Of a stretch of 64,000 nt of DNA, positions 16,227-22,554 are shown piece by piece. The translations under genes and the position numbers were made by a program. Below the pieces are notes generated by a model. That model did not search any database and had not been told where the DNA came from. It saw only the letters and a program-made list of their open reading frames with translations. This DNA comes from Vibrio gazogenes. GTDB taxonomy: Bacteria; Pseudomonadota; Gammaproteobacteria; Enterobacterales; Vibrionaceae. Each line of letters begins with the position of its first letter. Within the stretch, counting starts at the first letter, position 1. The DNA lies in assembly GCF_002196515.1 (NCBI RefSeq), contig NZ_CP018836.1, positions 1,239,573 to 1,303,572 of the forward strand. Direction: 5' to 3'.

Positions 16227-16602
16227 AGACTTATTGTTTTTGCTCGAGTGTCTTGAAAAAATTTCGACATCCAAAGAGATTGATATAGAAGATTATAATC
16301 TTGAAATTAATGATTGTTTGAAAGATATTGAAAATTTTAAGAGCAGAGTTGACATGTTAGCGGGGGCTATAAAGGGAGGACAAGAATTATCTCCGTTAAG
16401 TGTCTTAATGTTAGTAAAAGCCAGCTTACAAGATCTTTCCACAGGTTTTTCTAATTTAGCTAATGAATTGCGACCAATAATACTACATGATAACTGGGAA
16501 GAGTTTCCTGACAGGGATGAATATGAAAGTGAAAAGGAACGAGAAAATTATCGTCGAGTCGGTGTAAAAATTAGAGAAGAGCGGGCCAAGAAAGAAGAGT
16601 AG
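16219..16602 (+). CDS. Putative immunity protein 4 (family with 15548 gene)
   Basis: A 127-residue paralogue of the protein at 15548-15931, roughly half identical by eye, with conserved LAGAI, LSPLSVLMLV, LSTGFSNL and the charged C-terminus ESEKERENYRRVGVKIREE. Its start overlaps toxin tail 3 and it is followed by the post-immunity repeat. Two alleles of one toxin/immunity family side by side suggest that the array collects variants rather than unrelated genes only. Confidence 0.65.
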   Translation: MIKDLLFLLECLEKISTSKEIDIEDYNLEINDCLKDIENFKSRVDMLAGAIKGGQELSPLSVLMLVKASLQDLSTGFSNLANELRPIILHDNWEEFPDRDEYESEKERENYRRVGVKIREERAKKEE

Positions 16603-16629
16603 TGAAAAATACAGGAACCAATGAGATTA

Positions 16630-16775
16630 TTCATTATTCTGCGTCACGTTCATTTTTATAAATCCAGATATGGGATGAGTCGGCCGTCAAAGTGGATGCA
16701 GAGCTGAGACCACGTCAGGTTTCATCTCTGCATCCGCTCCAAACAAACCTGTTCCACCAACTCTTTCAGCTTCTG
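16630..16775. repeat. Post-immunity repeat (copy 3) plus MNT-HEPN relic
   Basis: TTCATTATTCTG ... CCAGATATGGG ... then the stem GTGGATGCAGAGCTGA (16692-16707) and an imperfect right arm to 16737. It is followed by about 40 bp of the MNT-HEPN 3' end (CAAACCTGTTCCACCAAC, CTTTCAGCTTCTG). It then runs straight into the next REP-like element. Confidence 0.7.
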
Positions 16776-16784
16776 GAATAAGCA

Positions 16785-16827
16785 GGACACACATATTCAA
16801 GGGATGATTTATTTATGGTGTGTGTCC
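16785..16827. repeat. REP-like dispersed palindrome (complete copy 4)
   Basis: GGACACACATATTCAAGGG, centre ATGATTTATTTAT, then GGTGTGTGTCC; flanks GGAATAAGCA and TTGTAAGAATT. The next toxin tail starts at its right flank. Confidence 0.75.
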
Positions 16828-16833
16828 TTGTAA

Positions 16834-16947
16834 GAATTTATATATGAGAAAGTGACAGGACATACTCGGATTTGGTCTAGAAATGAGCATGGGAAAATGT
16901 CGAAATTAAGAGAAGTTTTTATTGGGGAGGAGGTGAGTAATGAATAA
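16834..16947 (+). pseudogene. Toxin C-terminal tail 4
   Basis: Open frame beginning right after the TAA in the REP-like flank: EFIYEKVTGHTRIWSRNEHG, then KMSKLREVFIGEEVSNE and stop. It overlaps the following ATG by 8 bp. GHTRIWSRNEHGK resembles the last strands of a toxin tip but is not assignable to a family. Confidence 0.55.
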
Positions 16948-17338
16948 AATAAATTTATCTTGTTCGGTTGAAGGAATTAATGGTTCTATAATGTATCCAT
17001 CATGGAAGGATATTTTACTTAGGATTCAAAAAACAAAAGAATTAGGTGGTTCTATGTACTTATCTATTATTGATGGACCAGATTTTGGTCCTGTTAGTCT
17101 AGAAATACGCGGTGAAAATGGATATTATTTAATGACTTTGCTTGATAATATAACAGAAGGTGATGATGAAGTTAGAAGTTATGATAATTTGGAAATAGAT
17201 TCAATGCAGCCAAAGATTGAAATATTAGGTGATTATTGGCCTATGAAAATGTTAACTTGTGACTTTACCCTAGTGACAAGTGTGTGCAGAGAATTCTATG
17301 AAACTGGGGATGTATCACAAGAAATACTCTCTGTATAA
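16940..17338 (+). CDS. Putative immunity protein 5, DUF6911-like
   Basis: A 132-residue soluble protein. The layout GGSMYLSII ... GYYLMTLLDN ... KIEILGDYWPMK ... REFYETGDVS resembles the DUF6911 type of small proteins often encoded next to polymorphic toxins (from memory of that family). GGAGGAGGTG precedes the ATG. The start lies inside toxin tail 4, and a post-immunity repeat follows the stop by about 10 bp. The immunity role is inferred from this context. Confidence 0.65.
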   Translation: MNKINLSCSVEGINGSIMYPSWKDILLRIQKTKELGGSMYLSIIDGPDFGPVSLEIRGENGYYLMTLLDNITEGDDEVRSYDNLEIDSMQPKIEILGDYWPMKMLTCDFTLVTSVCREFYETGDVSQEILSV

Positions 17339-17347
17339 ATGAGACTG

Positions 17348-17402
17348 TTCATTATCCTGTGTCACGCCCATGTTTATACATCCAGATATGGGGTGAGTCG
17401 GC
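17348..17402. repeat. Post-immunity repeat, left part only (copy 4)
   Basis: TTCATTATCCTGTGTCACGC ... CCAGATATGGGGTGAGTCGG. The stem-loop part is missing. The following 220 bp up to 17625 show no gene; they are AT-rich and probably contain the promoter of the lipoprotein gene. Confidence 0.6.
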
Positions 17403-17625
17403 TTTCACGGTTGGGTAGTCTCCGGCAGCTTTAGTTGTCCTCTTTCTTATGGTTATGAGTGTGTAATTTATTATGCTCAGATAGTAAAAGCATTCAGTCA
17501 TGTTTTGAGAAAAAACAGGAACTTTGGTACCAAGATTTTATTTTTGAAATTAAGTGATGAATGATGTTCGTATAAGCAGATATTTTTATTAAAAAGTAAA
17601 TAAATCATAAATAGGTGTTAAGAAT

Positions 17626-18182
17626 ATGCTGCGTAATTTATTAATTTGTATCGGTATGTTGTTTTTATTTGGCTGTTCCAGTGGTCCGGGATATAAATAT
17701 TATGTCGATCCCGTACCAATCACAAAAGGTGTTACCAAATATAAGCTGGGAACTGTCAAAGTTAATTTAACTTTAGGAAATGGTGCGATTGAGGGGGATA
17801 CGACTTTTGCTTCAGAAGAAGTCTTGAATCAGGAATTTTTCGATGATATCCAAAAATATATGCAAGAGCAGGGAATACTGGCAGCATCAGAAAATCAGGA
17901 ATCACCTACAGTTGATATTACCATTGATTATAAGCGGACATTTAATATTGGTGGAAAAGCTTTAAACAAACCAGAGGTTTCTCATCATATCGTTGTATCT
18001 CAAGATGGAAAAAATTAGCAAGCTTTGGTTTAAATCGTTATACAACTAAATATGCTTACCTGAAGGATGCTGCTGTTAACTTTGAAATTGCTGCATTTTC
18101 CTGGGATGAGGAAGATGAACCGAAAGATGTTGCATTAATCTCTGAAATGATTGTGAAAGACCTTGCTGGTTTAGGTAAGTAA
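17626..18182 (+). pseudogene. Lipoprotein gene with an A-run frameshift
   Basis: The first frame (17626-18018) encodes a lipoprotein signal MLRNLLICIGMLFLFGCSSG with the lipobox Cys, then a periplasmic domain to VVSQDGKN. It stops after an A6 run at 18009-18014. One extra A would read GKKLASFGLNRY and continue through KDAAVNFEIAAFSWDEEDEP to GLGK and stop at 18182, giving about 185 residues. So it is a frameshifted gene, a slippage-dependent gene or a sequence error. The family is not recognised. It lies among the toxin modules but has no tail/immunity arrangement. Confidence 0.7.
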
Positions 18183-18191
18183 GCTAAGTAT

Positions 18192-18300
18192 GAAGCTGGA
18201 ACCACTACCGGTTCCAGCGCATCACCTAACCTGTTCTACCAACCCTTCCAGATGCCTCAGCTCTTCAACAGTGATCTCATAAGCTTATTCCGAATGAGTT
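18192..18300. repeat. Diverged hairpin plus MNT-HEPN relic
   Basis: GCTGGAACC and GGTTCCAGC form a 9-bp hairpin; then ACCTGTTCTACCAACCCTTC and CAGTGATCTCATAA follow the MNT-HEPN 3' end, but with many differences. It is older than the other copies. No gene is seen from here to 18375 except a right-arm REP-like piece (GGGCGGGTGTCC near 18358-18369). Confidence 0.5.
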
Positions 18301-18375
18301 CAAATGTTGTTGGTCATCAATGGACAGACTGATTTCATGATGATGAGAAATTGATTAGGGCGGGTGTCCTTGTAA

Positions 18376-18525
18376 TACGCTGGAGCTCATAAGCAAGATG
18401 CATTTTTAGAATCTGTTGAAATGACGGGAGCTAAAATAAATCTTAGAATTACAGATAAAAATTATCCTGGACTTATCGAGTACAAGTATCAAATTCCAGC
18501 GATAAATAACAAAGGGAAAAAATAG
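18376..18525 (+). pseudogene. Toxin C-terminal fragment 5
   Basis: Open frame of 49 codons without start, beginning just after the REP-like right arm: YAGAHKQDAFLESVEMTGAK, then INLRITDKNYPGLIEYKYQI ... and stop. It reads like the end of a secreted nuclease tip. No immunity gene follows; another toxin tail begins 8 bp later in a different frame. Confidence 0.55.
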
Positions 18526-18532
18526 GTTTTAA

Positions 18533-18760
18533 AACCACACAAACAAAACAACATATGATCCCCACATATTACCAAGTTCCAAAGTTACCAGAATGTCGAG
18601 TGAGGCAGCTCAGCAGGCTGAAAGTTATTTCAAAGCAAATCCTAAGGACAGACAATATTCTGTTAAAATCGATGGTTATTGGTTCCAAGTAACTAGGAAT
18701 GCTAAAACAGGTCAAATTAATAATGCATTTATTACGATTCCCCCAAGAGGTTCAAAATGA
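18533..18760 (+). pseudogene. CdiA-CT-like toxin tail 6
   Basis: A 75-codon open frame, partly with its own ATG at 18593: NKTTYDPHILPSSKVTRMSS, then EAAQQAESYFKANPKDRQYS ... GYWFQVTRNAKTGQINNAF and stop. KT.YDP followed by a small helical and strand tip ending in a ...TRNAKTGQINNAF hairpin is typical of CdiA/Rhs C-terminal toxins. Its stop overlaps the ATG of the CdiI-like gene (ATGA at 18757-18760). The body of the toxin is missing. Confidence 0.65.
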
Positions 18761-19143
18761 ACAAGGAAAAAATAAGTTGGTTAATTGCGACTAAAGACTA
18801 TTTATATCAAAGAGATGGAAGGGATCTATATGATATTCTTTATGCTACGTTATCAGAAGATAAGATGGACTATAAGTCATTCTTAAAGATGGCTAGCGAA
18901 GGATATGGATATTCTCCAGCAGAAGGTTTTAGCTATACTTTGGATCAAGATTGGGATATCCCGGAAGAGTTTGATGAAGTAACCTTTTTCCTTGGTGAAT
19001 ATGAGACCATATCTATAAGCCCTAATCATTTCGTCCAACTAATGCATTATATTGTAGATTTTTATATCAAATCTTACCCTAATGATAGGGTTTTTGTAGA
19101 ACAATATATGGCACAATTAAGAAGGCGTTACGCCTCTAGGTAA
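18757..19143 (+). CDS. CdiI-like contact-inhibition immunity protein
   Basis: A 128-residue soluble protein (MNKEKISWLIATKDYLYQRDGRD...). The pattern YDILYATLSEDK, GYGYSPAEGFSY and EYETISISPNHFVQLMHYI resembles a CdiI family that accompanies CdiA C-terminal toxins. Its ATG overlaps the stop of tail 6, which itself looks CdiA-CT-like, so toxin and immunity agree. A truncated sister lies at 14914-15069. It is followed by the post-immunity repeat and MNT-HEPN copy D. Confidence 0.75.
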   Translation: MNKEKISWLIATKDYLYQRDGRDLYDILYATLSEDKMDYKSFLKMASEGYGYSPAEGFSYTLDQDWDIPEEFDEVTFFLGEYETISISPNHFVQLMHYIVDFYIKSYPNDRVFVEQYMAQLRRRYASR

Positions 19144-19168
19144 GAGATGAGGCTGAACCTTGAGGCTG

Positions 19169-19254
19169 TTCATTATAAATCCAGATATGGGATGAGTCGG
19201 CCGTCAAAGTGGATGCAGAGCTGAGACCACGTCAGGTTTCAGCTCTGCATCCGT
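19169..19254. repeat. Post-immunity repeat (copy 5)
   Basis: TTCATTATAAATCCAGATAT ... then GTGGATGCAGAGCTGA (19209-19224), loop GACCACGTCAGGTT, TCAGCTCTGCATCC (19239-19252). The right arm is part of the 3' end of MNT-HEPN copy D. Confidence 0.75.
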
Positions 19255-20117
19255 CCCAAACAAACCCGCTCCACCAATCCCTTCAGCTTCTGCACCTCAC
19301 CCTCCAGATATGCCAATTCTTCCACGGTAATCTCGTAATGCTCCGAATAGCGGGCTTCGATATAGGCGCGTTGCAGGCGACGGAAGCAGCGGCGGTGGAA
19401 TTTGTTGTCGAGTGGGAAAATGGTTGCAAATTCAGCATCGATTTGGGCGCATAGTTTGCCCAGTTTTTCGATGTTGTGGGACTTGGGTAAATAATTGGTG
19501 CAGGTGAGTAGGGTACAGGCGAATAAATGTTCACTTGCTTGATGGAGTAAAAACGCAGCTTTTTTCAACCAATGGTTTTGCATCGTCACTTGGTGTAAAG
19601 CAATAAACTGAACTGCACTTTCAAACCACTGCTCATAATGCTTACGGGCAATTTCTTGCTTTTCTGCTTCGGTTAAATCCCCCGGCTCTGCCAATGGTTT
19701 GGGTGTGGCGGCAAACAGTTCAATCCCTTCTTCACGGATATCCTTAAAAAAGTAGTGCCCTTGCTGTAGCCGTTCGTTCACTTCCTGCAAATCATGGACA
19801 ATCAATCCCAGCGGTGCGGAAGTGACTTTACGGTCGATCTGCTCTTTGGCGCGTTGCCAGACCACATCTTCTTCAACCAGTGCGGCTTTATTCACAATCA
19901 CCAGAATATCGTAATCGCTGATATAGCCATTGACCGGATCGTTGACCCAACTGCCTTTGGCATGGCTGCCGAACAGGATGATTTTTAGGATGCGAAACTC
20001 GCTTTTACTCGCTGTTTTGCCCTGAAGATAGTCGTCCAGCGTATCGCGCAGAATGGTCGATATGGTGGCAAGCTCCTGTTGTTTGGATTAGGGCAAATGG
20101 TCGAGAGATGTTTTCAT
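19239..20117 (-). pseudogene. MNT-HEPN copy D, nonsense at codon 10
   Basis: Full-length relative of copy A with the same upstream DNA, but codon 10 (GAA in copy A) is TAA (complement of 20088-20090). The frame is otherwise open; a shortened product could start internally (for example a GTG at 19901) but would lack the GSHAKGS catalytic motif. Residues after WFESA (QFIALHQVTMQNHWLKK) differ from copies A and B while both flanks are nearly identical. It is the right boundary of the toxin-tail array and part of the right direct repeat (19258-20283). Confidence 0.85.
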
Positions 20118-20283
20118 AAAGCGATATTCGGTCTGTGTGGATTGAATGGTTCATAGGATAAAAGAAGCGAGCAGCAAAAAACACTGTTTGTCATGGTTTT
20201 AGATGGGTTGCCTAGGGAAATGCGACGGGGTTCGGTTTTATTGATTTGTCTGGTGATTCTTGTCGCCTTTGACTTCGAGGCAT

Positions 20284-21678
20284 GACGCACAATTCCGTTT
20301 TTCGGTTTCAGTGGCATCGGTGTGCTGTGCGCCTGTTCATCTTTCAGAGATGAAAGACGAACCAGAAAATCTTTTTGTTGGGCTTGGTCGTGCGTTGTCC
20401 AGAACCGGCCTTTACGGGCGTCCTGCCCGGAAAAGCCTAACCATTCATCCGTGAATGGTTTTCTTGGTTTGGTGGCTGATTTGAATTGGGTGAAACATTC
20501 TTAAAAAGTCAATTTGATCACTGAACTCAGGGGGAAAAATCAGGACGATTTTTCAGGATTGCTTGAGCAGGAGCGAATCAATCCAACCCGGCTAGCGCCC
20601 ACGAACTAAACCGTTCTTTTGGGTACTTTTGGAACGCCAAAAGTATCTGGGGCGCTGTTGGAGATGCTATTGAGATCGGTAAAATCAATCGCGCACCAAA
20701 CCGCTGCACCTCAAATTTTATATTCCCCAGCCATTGGCTCCCAGATTTGACGCACAATTCCGTTTTTCGGTTTCAGTGGCATCGGTGTGCTGTGCGCCTG
20801 TTCATCTTTCAGAGATGAAAGACGAACCAGAAAATCTTTTTTGTTTGGCGGCGTCGCGTGTTGTCCAGAACCGCCTTTTACGGGCGTCCTGCCCGGAAAA
20901 GCTTAATCATTCTTCCATGAATGATTTTCTTGGTTAGGTGGTTGATTTGAATTGGGTGAAACATTCTTAAAAAGTCAATTTGATCACTGAACTCAGGGGG
21001 AAAAATCAGGACGATTTTTCAGGATTGCTTGAGCAGGAGCGAATCAATCCGACCCGGCTAGCGCCCACGAACTAAACCGTTCTTTTGGGTACTTTTGGAA
21101 CGCCAAAAGTATCTGGGGCGCTGTTGGAGATGCTATTGAGATCGGTAAAATCAATCGCGCACCAAACCGCTGCACCTCAAATTTTATATCCTAGCCTCCG
21201 GCTATCCAGATTTGACGCCAAATTACGTTCTGCGATTTCAGAAACATCGGTGTGCTGTGCGCCTGTTCATCTTTCAGAGATGAAAGACGAACCAGAAAAT
21301 CTTTTTTTGTTGGGCTTGGTCGTGCGTTGTCCAGAACCAGCTTTTACGGGCGTCCTGCCCGGAAAAGCCTAACCATTCATCCGTGAATGGTTTTCTTGGT
21401 TAGGTGGTTGATTTGAATTGGGTGAAACATTCTTAAAAAGTCAATTTGATCACTGAACTCAGGGGGAAAAATCAGGACGATTTTTCAGGATTGCTTGAGC
21501 AGGAGCGAATCAATCCGACCCGGCTAGCGCCCACGAACTAAACCGTTCTTTTGGGTACTTTTGGAACGCCAAAAGTATCTGGGGCGCTGTTGGAGATGCT
21601 ATTGAGATCGGTAAAATCAATCGCGCACCAAACCGCTGCACCTCAAATTTTATATCCCAGCCTCCGGCTCCGAAATAT
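20284..21678. repeat. Three tandem 465-bp units
   Basis: GACGCACAATTCCG-type starts occur at 20284, 20749 and 21214, and the run ends at 21679: three units of exactly 465 bp. Each has several hairpins, such as GTTCATCTTTC/GAAAGACGAAC, ACCATTCATCCGTGAATGGT, AAAAATC/GATTTTT, and TACTTTTGG/CCAAAAGTA. The first two units end in slightly different sequence (ATTCCCCAGCCATTGG versus ATCCTAGCCTCCGG). I see no convincing gene; frames through the units differ between copies. A shortened single form lies at 12298-12544. Confidence 0.9.
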
Positions 21679-21718
21679 GACGCACCTCAAGGAATGGATT
21701 TACTGATAGCGTGTGTCC
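21679..21718. repeat. REP-like palindrome lacking its left tip
   Basis: GACGCACCTCAAGG, centre AATGGATTTACTGAT, then AGCGTGTGTCC. The left arm is fused to the end of the 465-bp unit exactly as at 12545. Confidence 0.65.
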
Positions 21719-21793
21719 TCGGTAGGGGGGCGTCAGGGGTTCTTTGGCTAAACTGGTCGGTGGTTTTTTATTTTGTCATATCAAGCGAGTCGT

Positions 21794-22210
21794 TTAGTCT
21801 TCGTTGACTCGACCTCGTAAGGCTTTCTTTTGTCCCATCTTCTTTTTAGTATTGATGCGCTTGAGTTTTGATGACCAGGTTGGCTTGGTCGCTCGCCGAC
21901 GCTTTTGTACCACCATGACGGATTGAATCAGTCCCTTAAGGCGTTCTAATGCATCAAGTCGGTTTTGTTCCTGAGTTCGATAGGTTTGTGATTTGATCAC
22001 GACAACGCCATCTTTGGTAATTCGAGAATCACTGAGAGCGAGTAATCTTTCTTTGTATACTGAGGGTAAACTCGAACGTTGAATATCAAAACGTAAATGA
22101 ATGGCTGAGGATACCTTCTGCACATTTTGCCCACCGTTCCCCATGGCTCGGATAGCAGTCATTTCAATTTCCCATTCTGCAAGAATGACTGTATTAGAGA
22201 TAGTTAACAT
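21794..22210 (-). CDS. arfB: Alternative ribosome-rescue factor ArfB
   Basis: A 138-residue peptidyl-tRNA hydrolase of the ArfB/YaeJ family that frees ribosomes stalled on truncated mRNA. The N-terminal domain carries the GGQ catalytic loop (MGNGGQNVQKVSSAIHLRF). The C-terminal basic tail (KRRRATKPTWSSKLKRINTK, then KKKMGQKKALRGR) is the part that enters the empty mRNA channel. Length matches E. coli ArfB (140). It is the first core-type gene to the right of the accessory array. Confidence 0.95.
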   Translation of the reverse strand: MLTISNTVILAEWEIEMTAIRAMGNGGQNVQKVSSAIHLRFDIQRSSLPSVYKERLLALSDSRITKDGVVVIKSQTYRTQEQNRLDALERLKGLIQSVMVVQKRRRATKPTWSSKLKRINTKKKMGQKKALRGRVNED

Positions 22211-22253
22211 GCTTTAGGCTTCGCTTATGGCTATTTTATTCGCAATAATATCG

Positions 22254-22480
22254 TCATTTGAAACGCAACAGTAGCTTTAAATGAGCTTGTCCGAGTATTC
22301 TCTGCGTCTTGAGTTGTTGTTTCGCGAGATTAAGCCGTTCGGTTGAAGCGACCCTGAGTCTGGGTTTCTTTTCCAGCTTGGTGCTGAGTTTGAGGTATTC
22401 CTGCTGAGGCGGAGACAACCGTGTGAGAATATTGGGTAGGCGTTGGTTAATCTCTCCGGTAAAAATAATGCAAAAATTTT
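22254..22480 (-). other. Start-less open frame between arfB and aas
   Basis: On the minus strand a frame without ATG encodes a basic, Leu-rich helical stretch (LPNILTRLSPPQQEYLKLST, then KLEKKPRLRVASTERLNLAK...LLLRFK) and stops at 22254-22256. It could be the 3' remnant of a helical protein or use a rare start. No family is recognised. Confidence 0.3.
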
Positions 22481-22486
22481 CTTTAC

Positions 22487-22538
22487 AATCGAACAGTGTT
22501 CAATTAAATTTTATTCATCAATTGAACACTGTTCGATT
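22487..22538. promoter_or_regulatory. Double palindromic operator upstream of aas
   Basis: AATCGAACAGTGTTCAATT (22487-22505) and its exact reverse complement (22520-22538) form 19-bp arms separated by 14 bp. Each arm itself holds the near-palindrome GAACA-N-TGTTC. This looks like two binding sites of a dimeric repressor (TetR type) placed 16-30 bp before the start codon. No regulator gene is adjacent. Confidence 0.75.
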
Positions 22539-22554
22539 AAATTGGAGAATACGT

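Noticed and set aside
14865..16827. CRISPR array from repeated palindromes
   Set aside because: Copies are separated by irregular distances containing genes; spacing and repeat size do not fit CRISPR.
12545..19254. Integron cassette array with attC sites
   Set aside because: Small genes in a row with repeats suggest it, but the repeats lack RYYYAAC/GTTRRRY boxes, the modules are toxin-tail/immunity pairs with start-less tails, and no integrase is visible.
20734..21372. Reading frames in the 465-bp units as genes
   Set aside because: Frames change between identical-length units and encode no conserved protein; repeats explain them.
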